Shown here piece after piece: positions 1-8,042 of a stretch of 64,000 bases of DNA; position 1 is the stretch's first letter; every line of letters starts with the position of its first letter. Position numbers and translations under genes: made by a program. Origin of the DNA: Paenibacillus sp. RC67 (GTDB lineage: Bacteria > Bacillota > Bacilli > Paenibacillales > NBRC-103111); the NCBI RefSeq assembly GCF_030020805.1, contig NZ_CP125098.1:4797501-4861500 (forward strand), written 5' to 3'. The notes beneath the pieces were generated by a model. That model ran no database searches, was not told the origin of the DNA, and saw nothing but the letters and a program-made list of their open reading frames with translations.

Positions 1-184
1 CCTTGACGGATGACACGTCACCCCATATGTAGACTGTTACAATTCCGGCATCCGCCTTCTCGTATGCGGTCACTTGGACGTCCGCCGTCTTGGCAGCTGC
101 ATCTGCCGCTGCAATCAGAGCGGGAACCCCTAAGGTTTCGATCATTCCCAATGCCATTTTGCTATAACTTGATTGTAGGCTCAC
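1..184 (-). CDS. BMC-domain microcompartment shell protein, C-terminus beyond left edge
   Basis: Shell protein that would assemble into hexagonal facets of a bacterial microcompartment. The visible residues include ALGMIETLGVPALIAAADAA, the typical start of a single BMC domain of the EutM/EutK/PduA type; about 60 residues are present before the window ends. The commonly assumed ATG at 157-155 has no ribosome site, whereas the GTG at 184-182, in frame nine codons upstream, follows GGGTGATC, a good match to the anti-Shine-Dalgarno complement, so GTG is preferred. It lies 17 bases after eutL on the same strand and is probably cotranscribed in an ethanolamine operon continuing leftwards. Which shell paralogue it is cannot be decided from the fragment. 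Confidence 0.85.
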   Translation of the reverse strand, partial: MSLQSSYSKMALGMIETLGVPALIAAADAAAKTADVQVTAYEKADAGIVTVYIWGDVSSVK

Positions 185-201
185 GTTCGATCACCCGCTT
201 T

Positions 202-858
202 TCAACCATATTTAACCGGCTGGCTCGCCACAAGCCGTACCGCCTCTGCAAATGCGTCTGCCGCAGCCCTGCAGGCAGATTGGCTGCCCGTGAGCAATCC
301 CCCTGCAAAGTTCGTTTCCGTTGGAGGACCGTAAAACTGGCATACCGTTACATCCGCAGCCTTCAAAGCCGCATCCAAGCCATACACAGCCTCCAGAGGA
401 GGTGCAATCAAATACGCCAACGGCTCACCCTCTTTGATGCCTGCTACTTTCGATAAGTAAGAACCTGTTCTGGAAACCACATGAGCATAGTACGCATGAG
501 TTCCCTCGTCGTTGAGGGAATAAAAGCAGGCTGCGTTTTCCATCAGTGCGATAGCCGCGTCCAGACCGCTCTTCACTTCAGCTGGCGTCTCACCGCCCAG
601 CATACCGATAAATTCTCCGGATAGAGGTCCTGACGCATGACCTGAGCCGGCGTAGAAGGATTTGGCGTAAACGACTTCGACTGCAGCATTCTTCGTCGCT
701 TCATCAATCGCCGTGTAGCCTACGTCATCAATGCTTGACGTGAGCAGCCCGATGCTGCGGATATGCGGCATCAGCTCCAGCTTTGCAGCCAATCCTGCGT
801 CCACATTAGGGATAATCCTGACGGCGAGCGGGACGGCGCGTATCGGTTGTTGTCTCAC
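202..858 (-). CDS. eutL: Ethanolamine utilisation microcompartment shell protein EutL
   Basis: 218-residue trimeric pseudohexameric shell protein of the ethanolamine microcompartment, thought to act as a gated pore for substrate or cofactor passage. The protein follows enterobacterial EutL along its whole length: the segment PHIRSIGLLTSSIDDVGYTA (residues 32-51), then VEVVYAKSFYAG, the conserved AHVVSRTGSYLS block, and APPLEAVYGLDAALKAADV leading to LTGSQSACRAA. These form two permuted BMC domains, and length equals the family norm. The start is a GTG at 858 preceded by AGGTG. It is the first gene after a promoter and terminator-containing leader, so its expression is probably conditional. 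Identification is secure; the rest of the operon is outside the window. Confidence 0.95.
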   Translation of the reverse strand: MRQQPIRAVPLAVRIIPNVDAGLAAKLELMPHIRSIGLLTSSIDDVGYTAIDEATKNAAVEVVYAKSFYAGSGHASGPLSGEFIGMLGGETPAEVKSGLDAAIALMENAACFYSLNDEGTHAYYAHVVSRTGSYLSKVAGIKEGEPLAYLIAPPLEAVYGLDAALKAADVTVCQFYGPPTETNFAGGLLTGSQSACRAAADAFAEAVRLVASQPVKYG

Positions 859-917
859 TCCTTCACCTCTTCTTCTTGAATGAATCGCAGCAAGCTGCCG
901 ATAAAAAACAAAAAGAT

Positions 918-968
918 GCCCGGGCTCGGATAGATGTGACTACAGTCGCATCTATCCGAGCCCAAGGC
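918..968 (-). terminator. Strong intrinsic terminator in the eutL leader (attenuator)
   Basis: Nineteen-base-pair perfect stem (922-940 with 945-963, one G-U) and a four-base loop, extended at the foot by GGTGCC pairing with GGCATC. On the minus strand it is followed by a T-rich tract (CATCTTTTTGTTTTTTATC). It lies between the eutL promoter and eutL, so it should stop transcripts before the operon unless prevented. It could also end read-through from the gene at 1140. Confidence 0.85.
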
Positions 969-991
969 ACCATTGCCTGAGAAGCTATTCT
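965..991 (-). promoter_or_regulatory. Candidate ANTAR (EutV-type) tandem hexaloop hairpins
   Basis: Immediately before the terminator, the minus-strand RNA has two small hairpins separated by one base: AGA-AUAGCU-UCU (991-980) and AGGC-AAUGGU-GCCU (978-965). Both hexaloops carry A at position 1 and G at position 4, the signature reported for ANTAR-domain antiterminators such as EutV. The second hairpin shares GGUGCC with the foot of the terminator, so the two structures exclude each other. The first stem is only three pairs, which is weak. No eutV/eutW gene is in the window to confirm the partner. Confidence 0.6.
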
Positions 992-1008
992 TTTTTGCTG
1001 TTATCTTG

Positions 1009-1037
1009 ATTGTAAACGGGACATCTTATTTTTGCAA
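1009..1037 (-). promoter_or_regulatory. Sigma-A type promoter for eutL operon
   Basis: On the minus strand TTGCAA (1037-1032) and TACAAT (1014-1009) are separated by exactly 17 bases. Transcription would begin near 1002, giving a leader of about 145 bases that contains the two hexaloop hairpins and the terminator. Confidence 0.65.
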
Positions 1038-1139
1038 GCGTTATCATCGCTGTTATATCACGTTTTTTTTCGAAATTTCCTGGCTGCTGTTTATGCTACA
1101 TCATATGCTCGCATTGCAGCAGTTATTCTGTTTAACTCC

Positions 1140-2501
1140 CTAGAGCTGATGGAGGAGTGTCTGCATATCCGTTTCCGATCGAAGAGCCAGAATCGTCTTC
1201 AATAGAGCAGAAGCACTTTCGGGAGCATAAGATAGCGAACCTTCCAGCTTCTGCTTCAGGTCTTCCAGCGACAAGGCATTGCCTGGTGCTCCTCTTGGGC
1301 AGTCTACACGTTCAGAATAGCTTTCACCATTCTTAACTGTGATCTTAACAATAGTAAATCGCCCCTTTGGAACAGCATGTGGTGCTGCTTCAATTGTATC
1401 ATCGTAGCTTCTTTGAATGCGAGGCAGCCATTCCAACACATGCTTGGGAATAGTTGCGTTAGTGAAACTTTCTACCGATAATGGGAGCCCAAGTAGTGCC
1501 GCTGCTGTCACATACTCCACGCTAAACCTTCCCTGCTCGCCTGTTCGAGGATTTCTTTCAATCAAAGCGGCATCTCCGCCTGTTGGAAACACGATATCGA
1601 CTTGCTCGATATCCCTAGGGTCAAAGCTATGCTGCTCCGCAAGACGTACGACGGCATCTGCCGCATGATGAGCCGCTGAGCAGAACGGATAAATTTTGAA
1701 CCATAAGCCAGGTTCAACGATTTTCCAAGACTGTCCCCAGCCTTCCAGTAATGTCTGTTCAGCCAGCTCCAGATTTCCGTACACACCGAAATAACCGCTT
1801 TTGCCGTCTAAGGAGGTGCGTGTTCCGCCAAAATCTACTTCCGCCAAACTCACAGCAAGCAGCGCAGCTTGTGCAGCCATGCCGGCGTGAAGTGGCTTTG
1901 CTTCCGTGCCGAATTGGTTACGGAGCCCGCTCGACTGTGTCGCAGCAAATCCAATCGTTCTCTCGAGCTGCTCTTGTGTGAAGCTCTTTAAATAAGCGAC
2001 TGCGACAGCAGCAGCAATCACTCCCAAAGTGTAAGTATTATGCCAGCCTTTCAAATAGTGCTCTGAACCAATGGATTTACCAAATCTCGCCATAGTCTCC
2101 ACGCCGAGAATGTAGGATGCCAGCAGTCTTTCGCCTCCCACTGCAATGCTAGTGGAAGCTGCAGAAATAAGAGCCGGCAGAATGACTGTGCTCGGATGCC
2201 CTCGGACATCGGAATGAACATCGTCGTAATCGAGAGCATGGCCAATAAATCCGTTCAACAGCGCTGCCTGACGAGGGCTTGCCTTTCTGTCCTGGCCGAC
2301 AACGGGAACGACAGCATGCCCCCCCTCTGAATCAACGATGCTCCAAAGCTTGGCGATCCCTGTATCCTGTCGTCCGGCGAACGAGGAAGCCAAGTAATCG
2401 ATCAATCCCATGCGTGCGGCAAGCATCGCCTTTTCGTCCGATTCCGGACGGGATTGAAGAATCCGCTCAGCCAATGATAGGGTTAATTTATTCTCGCTCA
2501 T
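1140..2501 (-). CDS. yxeQ: MmgE/PrpD family protein (YxeQ equivalent)
   Basis: About 453 residues of the MmgE/PrpD fold, the family of 2-methylcitrate dehydratase and cis-aconitate decarboxylase. Seen motifs include GFIGHALDYDDVHSDVRGHP (near residues 85-105), the conserved active-site region, and GWHNTYTLGVIAAAVAVA. It is the last gene of a seven-gene run matching B. subtilis yxeKLMNOPQ, where this member has no settled reaction. The ATG at 2501-2499 has GGAGG seven bases upstream and overlaps the previous gene's TGA as ATGA, favouring it over the GTG two codons earlier. The role in modified-cysteine breakdown is inferred from gene order; a dehydratase or decarboxylase acting on the released C4 acid is one possibility. 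Confidence 0.85.
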   Translation of the reverse strand: MSENKLTLSLAERILQSRPESDEKAMLAARMGLIDYLASSFAGRQDTGIAKLWSIVDSEGGHAVVPVVGQDRKASPRQAALLNGFIGHALDYDDVHSDVRGHPSTVILPALISAASTSIAVGGERLLASYILGVETMARFGKSIGSEHYLKGWHNTYTLGVIAAAVAVAYLKSFTQEQLERTIGFAATQSSGLRNQFGTEAKPLHAGMAAQAALLAVSLAEVDFGGTRTSLDGKSGYFGVYGNLELAEQTLLEGWGQSWKIVEPGLWFKIYPFCSAAHHAADAVVRLAEQHSFDPRDIEQVDIVFPTGGDAALIERNPRTGEQGRFSVEYVTAAALLGLPLSVESFTNATIPKHVLEWLPRIQRSYDDTIEAAPHAVPKGRFTIVKITVKNGESYSERVDCPRGAPGNALSLEDLKQKLEGSLSYAPESASALLKTILALRSETDMQTLLHQL

Positions 2502-3655
2502 GTCCACTCCTCCAACACTTTAATCGCTAGATGGGAGAAATAATTCGCACTCACCGCCAACGCATCCTCATTCAACGTAAATGCAGGGTGATGCCATTCT
2601 TCGATTCCGCTCGTCCCCATCCAAACAAAATAACCGGGCACTTGCTCCTGATAGACGGAGAAGTCTTCTCCGCCCAAGGTCTGCTCGGCCTCCACGATCT
2701 TATAACCAAGCTCGGTTGCAGCCTCAGACACGATCTCCGTAAATTTCGCATCATTATTCACCATCGGAATATAAGGAAACCAGCGAAAATCAATTCGGGC
2801 TCCATAGCCTGCTGCGACACCCTCAGCCATCCGTTTCATCAGCTGAGGTATGGCCTCGCGCGCTTCTTGCTGGAATGTTCTGACCGTACCTTCCAGAGTT
2901 ACTTTATCCGGAATGACATTCCACGCCGTCCCTCCTTGAATCCGGCATACACTGACTACCGCATTGTGGAGCGAGCTGATATTTCGGCTAATGACCGATT
3001 GCAAGCCACTCACTATCAAGCTTGCAGTAACTATAGGATCAATGCTGTTATTAGGGATGCCTGCATGTCCGCCAACGCCAATGACATCGATTTCGAAGCG
3101 ATCCACGCTAGCCATTAAAGGACCTTGACGAACCCCAATCGTTCCTACCGGGTGATTCGGTCGGTTGTGCATTCCAAATACGGCTTCGACCCCGTTTAGT
3201 GCGCCTGCGGCAACCACCACTTTAGCTCCAGCCGCCACTTCTTCCCCCGGTTGAAAAATAAACCGAACCGTCCCCTTCAAATCCTTGCGGCGTTCCTTAA
3301 GCAGGAGAGCCGCTCCTATCATGGAGGCTGTATGGAAATCATGACCGCAGGCATGCATTTTTCCGTCCGTTTTCGAAGCGTATGGCAAGCCTGTCTGCTC
3401 TTTTATTGGAAGAGCATCGATATCTGCCCTCAAGGCAATAGTAGGACCTGGTTGATTCCCTACAATTTCTGCGATGACTCCAACTTGTAAGGCTGGGTAA
3501 TCGACGACAGGAATATCCGCTTCTTCCAGCCAGCTGCGTATACGTTTCGTCGTTTCGAATTCCTCCAAAGATAACTCGGGATGCTCATGCAGCTCACGTC
3601 GCATTTGAACCAATTTATTTTGCAATGCGGATAAGTTATTATCTGAAATGTTCAT
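2498..3655 (-). CDS. yxeP: M20 family N-acyl amino acid deacylase (YxeP/ScmP equivalent)
   Basis: 385-residue cytoplasmic metallopeptidase-fold amidohydrolase. It has the paired metal motifs LRADIDALPI (near residue 75) and MHACGHDFHTA (near 100), the PGEE segment around 138 carrying the catalytic glutamate, and a dimerisation lid between about 175 and 290. In B. subtilis the orthologous gene deacetylates N-acetylcysteine at the end of S-(2-succino)cysteine breakdown. It sits directly before the MmgE/PrpD gene (four-base ATGA overlap) and after the ABC ATPase, exactly as in yxeOPQ. A close paralogue lies at 46116-47300 in the second sulfur cluster. Substrate is inferred from synteny. Confidence 0.9.
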   Translation of the reverse strand: MNISDNNLSALQNKLVQMRRELHEHPELSLEEFETTKRIRSWLEEADIPVVDYPALQVGVIAEIVGNQPGPTIALRADIDALPIKEQTGLPYASKTDGKMHACGHDFHTASMIGAALLLKERRKDLKGTVRFIFQPGEEVAAGAKVVVAAGALNGVEAVFGMHNRPNHPVGTIGVRQGPLMASVDRFEIDVIGVGGHAGIPNNSIDPIVTASLIVSGLQSVISRNISSLHNAVVSVCRIQGGTAWNVIPDKVTLEGTVRTFQQEAREAIPQLMKRMAEGVAAGYGARIDFRWFPYIPMVNNDAKFTEIVSEAATELGYKIVEAEQTLGGEDFSVYQEQVPGYFVWMGTSGIEEWHHPAFTLNEDALAVSANYFSHLAIKVLEEWT

Positions 3656-3713
3656 CGTTATTCCCCTTTACTCCAAGATAGCCAAAAGCGGGCTCCCCAA
3701 TGGAAGCCCGTCT

Positions 3714-4445
3714 TTATCCGATTTGCTGTAGGAACCGCTTGGTTCGAGCATTTTGCGTATTTTCAAATAACTCCTCCGGCGTTCCTTGCTCTACAATATG
3801 GCCGTCAGCCATGAAAATCACTTTATCTGCTACCTCACGTGCGAAAGCCATCTCGTGGGTGACAATCACCATGGTCGTTTGCCTCTCGGCAATCCCTTTA
3901 ATAACCTGAAGCACCTCGGATACCAGCTCAGGGTCCAAAGCTGATGTCGGTTCGTCCAGCAATATGGCATGAGGATTCACAGCTAATGCTCTGGCGATAC
4001 CAATACGCTGCTGCTGGCCGCCGGATAAAGTAATGGGGTAGCTGTCTGCCTTACTTGATAGACCCACTTGCTCCAATAAAGCTTCTCCGATTTTTTTAGC
4101 TTCAGCCGCTTTCATCTTCTTCGTAACAATCAACGATTCCGTTATATTTTGAAGAGCCGTTTTGTTTTTGAACAGATTATAGTTTTGGAACACCATCGCT
4201 GTTTGCTGGCGAAGCATATGAGCTTCCTTGCGGGAATAGCTCTTAGCATTTAAGGTAGCCTCGCCAATCTGGATCACTCCATCATCCGGAGTTTCCAGCA
4301 GATTGAGGCAGCGCAGCAGTGTAGACTTCCCTGAGCCGGACGGCCCGATAATAGCTACCACTTCACCGCGGTTAACTTCGATATCTATTCCGTCAAGGAC
4401 GACGAGATCTTTAAATTTTTTATGCAAATTCGATACTTTAATCAT
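3714..4445 (-). CDS. yxeO: Amino-acid ABC importer ATPase (YxeO equivalent)
   Basis: 243-residue polar amino-acid type ATPase energising uptake with the neighbouring permease and binding protein. Walker A is GPSGSGKST (residues 32-40), the Q-loop lies in MVFQNYNLF, the signature is LSGGQQQR, Walker B is ILLDEPTSALD and the switch histidine is in VTHEM. Length is typical. It follows the permease by ten bases, consistent with one transcript. A paralogue is encoded at 48327-49079. Substrate is probably a modified cysteine such as S-(2-succino)cysteine, inferred from the operon. Confidence 0.92.
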   Translation of the reverse strand: MIKVSNLHKKFKDLVVLDGIDIEVNRGEVVAIIGPSGSGKSTLLRCLNLLETPDDGVIQIGEATLNAKSYSRKEAHMLRQQTAMVFQNYNLFKNKTALQNITESLIVTKKMKAAEAKKIGEALLEQVGLSSKADSYPITLSGGQQQRIGIARALAVNPHAILLDEPTSALDPELVSEVLQVIKGIAERQTTMVIVTHEMAFAREVADKVIFMADGHIVEQGTPEELFENTQNARTKRFLQQIG

Positions 4446-4455
4446 CGGGCTCCTC

Positions 4456-5136
4456 CTAGCTCTTATATGGTTTGCTCAGTTTACGCTCCAGCAGCTCCTG
4501 CAGGAAGCTGTAGATGATGGTCAACACCCAGTACACAATAGCGATAGCCGAATACGTCTCGAAAAATTTCAAGGACGCCGTTGCAATCATTTTACCTTCC
4601 GCAAACAGCTCGGCCACACCTAACGTGAACGCAAGCGACGTTTCCTTAACCAAGGCAATAAATGTGTTTCCTGTAGCAGGTATCGCATTGCGTATCGCTT
4701 GAGGCAAAATGATGCGGCGGAAAGCCTGAGCTTTCGTCATCCCTACGGACAAACACGCCTCCAACTGCCCCTTTTCCACGGAATTTAACGCTGCCCGGAA
4801 AATTTCAGCCAAATAGGCGGAGTTTTTCAAGCTCAATCCGATAATGGCAGCCGTTAAAGAATCCATAGCGCTAAATGACGGAAACAATTGCGGAAGACCG
4901 TAATAAATCAGGAAAAGCTGTACGAGTGTCGGTGTTCCACGGAAAAAAGACGAATACAACGATGCCAATTGATAAATAACCGGAGTTCTATTTTTCGTCA
5001 GCATTGCGATAGCATAGCCCATAATAATTGCGAAAATCATGGACACAACCGCCATCATAATCGTGATCGGAATATATTTGATTAGGATTGGAAAAGCTCC
5101 CAACATCGCCTGTACATCAAAGTTCATCTCTTTCAC
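4456..5136 (-). CDS. yxeN: Amino-acid ABC importer permease (YxeN equivalent)
   Basis: 226-residue HisM/GlnP-type inner-membrane permease. About five hydrophobic segments are evident, beginning IPITIMMAVVSMIFAIIMGYA, followed by the family motif FFRGTPTLVQLFLIYYGLP. The EAA loop, which contacts the ATPase, is seen as LEACLSVGMTKAQAFRRIIL (residues 131-150). It is flanked by the binding protein (15 bases upstream) and ATPase (10 bases downstream), forming a standard three-gene importer. A single permease gene implies a homodimer in this cluster, unlike the second cluster, which has two. Confidence 0.92.
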   Translation of the reverse strand: MKEMNFDVQAMLGAFPILIKYIPITIMMAVVSMIFAIIMGYAIAMLTKNRTPVIYQLASLYSSFFRGTPTLVQLFLIYYGLPQLFPSFSAMDSLTAAIIGLSLKNSAYLAEIFRAALNSVEKGQLEACLSVGMTKAQAFRRIILPQAIRNAIPATGNTFIALVKETSLAFTLGVAELFAEGKMIATASLKFFETYSAIAIVYWVLTIIYSFLQELLERKLSKPYKS

Positions 5137-5151
5137 ACACCGCCTAAAATC

Positions 5152-5994
5152 TTATTTTGCGTTTTTAACTGTAACGTCTTCGCTGAAATATTTCTCGGAC
5201 AATGTTTTCAAAGTACCGTCCTTGCGAAGCTCGTCCAGTGTATTATTGAATTCTTCTCTAATTTTGGCATGCTTCTCATCTTTAGCGAATGGGAAGCCAA
5301 CTTCTTCATAGACGAAAGGCTCACCTGCAAGCTTCAGAGGCAGCTTGTTCTTTTTAATTTGCGCCAGCAGAACGTTCCGGCTGTTCACATAAGCATCCAC
5401 ACGACCATAAACTACGTCGTTCATCGTTCCTTCTTGGGACTCGTAGGTTTTAATTTTGATTTGCTTGTCTGGATCCTGCTTTTCAAGGTTTTTGGCATGA
5501 TTCGAGCCTAGAACAACCGCTACCGTTTTGCCTTTCAAATCGGCGACGGATTTAATATCATTGTTGCTCTCCTTAACGACAACCTGAGAGCCTGCATAAG
5601 CATAGGTTTGGGAGAAATCATATTTCTGTTGACGCTCAGGAGTAATAGCGACCTGGTTAGATACCGTATCGAGCTTGCCCAGCTCCAGCTGTGCCATAAC
5701 ACCGCTGAACTCTGTCAGCTGCCATTCCACTTTGTAGCCGAGCTTCTTGGCAATTGCTTCAACCACCTCTACGTCGAACCCTTGAAGCTTGTTATCTTCT
5801 TTATAAGCATATGGATAGCTTTGGCCCGTTGCGCCGACACGCAGTACTTTCTCTTCTTGTGGAGCAGCCGAGTTCGTGCCTCCTGCAGCTCCTGTGGCCG
5901 GTTGATTTTTGGATGTAGTACCGCATGCCGCTAATACGAATAATAAAGTAATCATGACTGCTGCTGTCCAAAGCTTTCTGTTATTCTTTTTCAT
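5152..5994 (-). CDS. yxeM: Lipoprotein substrate-binding protein of amino-acid ABC importer (YxeM equivalent)
   Basis: 280-residue extracytoplasmic binding protein (family 3). A signal peptide with hydrophobic core AAVMITLLFVLAAC ends in a lipobox, so the mature protein should be anchored by a diacylglyceryl cysteine near residue 24. The mature part has the bilobed family features, including YPYAYKEDNKLQGFDVEVVEAIAKKLG and VSNQVAITPERQQKYDFSQTY. It is placed between the acetyltransferase and permease genes as in B. subtilis. Ligand is inferred to be a cysteine derivative from synteny. Confidence 0.92.
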   Translation of the reverse strand: MKKNNRKLWTAAVMITLLFVLAACGTTSKNQPATGAAGGTNSAAPQEEKVLRVGATGQSYPYAYKEDNKLQGFDVEVVEAIAKKLGYKVEWQLTEFSGVMAQLELGKLDTVSNQVAITPERQQKYDFSQTYAYAGSQVVVKESNNDIKSVADLKGKTVAVVLGSNHAKNLEKQDPDKQIKIKTYESQEGTMNDVVYGRVDAYVNSRNVLLAQIKKNKLPLKLAGEPFVYEEVGFPFAKDEKHAKIREEFNNTLDELRKDGTLKTLSEKYFSEDVTVKNAK

Positions 5995-5997
5995 CTA

Positions 5998-6518
5998 TTA
6001 ATCTCCTCTGTTGTTTGGTTGAATTAGATCGGCTCGCAAAATTTTTCGAAGGAACACTGTGATATGTCCTTTACCCAAATCCTTTTCACCTATACGCTTG
6101 TATCCTTTACGCTCATACATTTCGATTAACCAGGGATGCTTATCCGCAGTACCCAGAGTTACGGCAGGCGACTTTAACGTATCCCGAATAACCGTTTCCT
6201 CTATCCAGGTCAGTAAGGTTGAACCCACTCCTTTTTACCAAGAATCGGGTCTACAGCAAACCACCAAATATGAGGAACTCCTGCAGGACCGGGCTGGAGA
6301 CCCCACGGCATTCTAACCGATACCGTTGCGATAATCTTACCGTCCTCTTCCATCACATAGCAGGCGTTGTTGCGAATATTCGTCTTCACGGTCTCCAAAT
6401 CCGCGGTTGCAGCCGTAAAATGTATGCCCAACTGACGGATCGGTTCATATGCCGCATGGGATAAAATCTGAAGCTCCGGCGCATCTTGTTCTGTTGCTAG
6501 TCTGAATGATGTCGTCAT
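5998..6518 (-). pseudogene. yxeL: GNAT acetyltransferase (YxeL equivalent), frameshifted in an A-run
   Basis: In B. subtilis this enzyme N-acetylates S-(2-succino)cysteine. Here the coding sequence is in two pieces. From 6518 the first frame gives an N-terminal half ending WFAVDPILGKK, then stops after a few foreign residues. From about 6228 the next frame continues VGSTLLTWIEETVIRDTL to the end at 5998. The intact paralogue at 47745-48278 reads WFAVDPERSGQGLGDHLLTYVEEHIVRDTL across the same point, so both halves belong to one gene. Adding one A to the five-A run (6232-6236 on the plus strand) restores the frame. Sequencing error, true inactivation and slippage are all possible; every other gene of the operon is intact, which argues for error or recent mutation. 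Confidence 0.85.
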
Positions 6519-6563
6519 TCTTATGCACCTCTCTTTTTCGAATAACGTATTTTGAAAAATGCT

Positions 6564-7889
6564 TTATTTATCATAACGATTAGCCGGTTTAGGAATACCT
6601 AGATGCTGTCTTAGTGTGCTTCCCTCGTACTCCGTGCGGAATAATCCGCGTTCTTGCAATATCGGAACGACCTGATCGACGAACAGTTCCAATCCTTCAG
6701 GCAGCAGCGGCGGCATCAGGTTGAAGCCATCGGCAGCCCCCTGTGTAAACCATTCTTCCATCTTGTCTGCCAATTGGATCGGGGTACCAACAAAGATGTG
6801 ATGCCCGCGAGATCCTGCAATATATTGATAAAGCTGTCTTATCGAGAAGTTTTCCCGTTTGGCTAACTCTTTGATTAATTCGAAGCGGCTTTTGACCGCA
6901 TTCACTTCAAGATGTTCAAGATTCGGCAATGGCCCATCCAATGGATAAGGCGATAGATCAAACCCTCCCAAGTAGCTGGATAATATTTTCAACCCGACAG
7001 AAGGAATAATGAGGTCCTGCAGCTCTTGATACTTTTGCTTGGCTATTTCTTCAGTCTCACCAATGATAGGGAATATGCCTGGCATGATGCCGACTTCTTC
7101 CGGTGCTCGACCATAGGAGATGACTTTGCTCTTCACACTCTTATAAAAGGCTTGGGCATCCTTCAGATTATTTTGTGTCGTGAAGATCAGCTCGGCTGTC
7201 TTGGCTGCCAAATGCTGTCCTGGCTCGGAAGACCCTGCTTGAATTACAACCGGATGTCCTTGCGGTGGTCTAGGTACATTCAATGGCCCGCGAACCGAGA
7301 AGAACTCTCCCTTATGATTGAGCTCGTGGAGCTTGTCCGGCGTGAAGTAGACCCCGGCTTCTTTATCTCTGATGAGTGCGCCCTCTTCCCATGAATCCCA
7401 CAGGCCTTTGACTACATCAACGAACTCTTCCGCTCGCTCGTAGCGTTTGCTGTGTTCCAAATGCTCTTCTTTGCTGAAATTGAGTGCCGTCAGTTCAATG
7501 GAAGAGGTCACAACATTCCATGCTGCACGGCCACCGCTAATATGATCGAGAGAAGCAAATTGGCGCGCAACATGAAACGGCTCGCTATACGTTGTGGAAG
7601 CTGTTGCCGCTAAGCCGATCTTGCTCGTAACCTGTGCTAACGCACCCAGCAGGGTGAACGGCTCGAATCGTGCCAACACGTTCGGATGAGAATCCGCTGT
7701 AATGGATAAGCTATCCGCAAGGAACAGCATATCCAGCTTGCCGCGCTCAGCCGTTTTGGCTAACTCCTTGAAATAATCAAGGTTGATGCTCCCATCAGCT
7801 TGAGCTTTCGGATGACGCCAGGATGCAACATGATGGCCTGTTCCAGCCAAGAACACACCGATTTTCAAATGCTTCTTCTCGTTAGTCAT
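6564..7889 (-). CDS. yxeK: Flavin-dependent LLM-class monooxygenase (YxeK/ScmK equivalent)
   Basis: 441-residue TIM-barrel monooxygenase of the NtaA/SnaA/DszA branch of the luciferase-like family, using reduced FMN. Typical blocks are GHHVASWRHPKA (residues 18-29), LDHISGGRAAWNVVTS (near 125-140), PPQGHPVVIQAGSSEPGQ and the C-terminal FVDQVVPILQERGLFR. In B. subtilis the orthologue oxygenates N-acetyl-S-(2-succino)cysteine, releasing N-acetylcysteine and oxaloacetate. It heads the seven-gene yxeKLMNOPQ-like operon. The start follows AAGGAG at a rather long distance (about 12 bases). A paralogue (57067-58401) is in the second cluster. Substrate is inferred from synteny. Confidence 0.92.
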   Translation of the reverse strand: MTNEKKHLKIGVFLAGTGHHVASWRHPKAQADGSINLDYFKELAKTAERGKLDMLFLADSLSITADSHPNVLARFEPFTLLGALAQVTSKIGLAATASTTYSEPFHVARQFASLDHISGGRAAWNVVTSSIELTALNFSKEEHLEHSKRYERAEEFVDVVKGLWDSWEEGALIRDKEAGVYFTPDKLHELNHKGEFFSVRGPLNVPRPPQGHPVVIQAGSSEPGQHLAAKTAELIFTTQNNLKDAQAFYKSVKSKVISYGRAPEEVGIMPGIFPIIGETEEIAKQKYQELQDLIIPSVGLKILSSYLGGFDLSPYPLDGPLPNLEHLEVNAVKSRFELIKELAKRENFSIRQLYQYIAGSRGHHIFVGTPIQLADKMEEWFTQGAADGFNLMPPLLPEGLELFVDQVVPILQERGLFRTEYEGSTLRQHLGIPKPANRYDK

Positions 7890-7929
7890 AGATGATCTAG
7901 CTCCTTACTATTTATCAGATTGAAATACT

Positions 7930-7992
7930 AGGAATTAAAGCGTTAATTAACTATTAATTTACAATTTCGACAGTTCATCTAATAGTTCGACA
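7930..7992 (-). promoter_or_regulatory. Control region upstream of yxeK: TAGGAATTA and TTCGACA direct repeats
   Basis: Between yxeK and the upstream terminator there is AT-rich DNA with TAGGAATTA at 7929-7937 (plus orientation) and two direct copies of TTCGACA at 7966 and 7986, twenty bases apart. The same nine-mer lies just downstream of the promoter of the second sulfur cluster (60592-60600, minus orientation). CymR, the cysteine repressor of Bacillus, binds sites containing GGAATT, so a CymR-like role is plausible. I could not place a convincing -35/-10 pair here. Confidence 0.4.
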
Positions 7993-8002
7993 TTTCTGAA
8001 AC

Positions 8003-8042
8003 TAAAAAACTCGGTAAAAAAGGTTTCCCCCCTTATTTACCG
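8003..8042 (-). terminator. Intrinsic terminator after the GNAT gene
   Basis: On the minus strand CGGTAAA pairs with TTTACCG, with an inner AAGG/CCTT, and is followed three bases later by six T. It lies about 105 bases after the GNAT stop and before yxeK, so it separates the two transcripts. Confidence 0.65.

Noticed and set aside
1081..1139. CTGCTG/CAGCAG inverted repeat as terminator of the yxeQ-like gene
   Set aside because: No T-run follows and the loop is long; termination may occur at 918-968 instead.
2531..3118. 195-codon plus-strand frame opposite the M20 deacylase
   Set aside because: Shadow of the deacylase gene, with no conserved features.
6226..6240. Programmed -1 frameshift in the yxeL-like gene
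   Set aside because: The sequence T-AAA-AAG does not form a proper slippery heptamer and the A-run is short. A single-base error or mutation is simpler.
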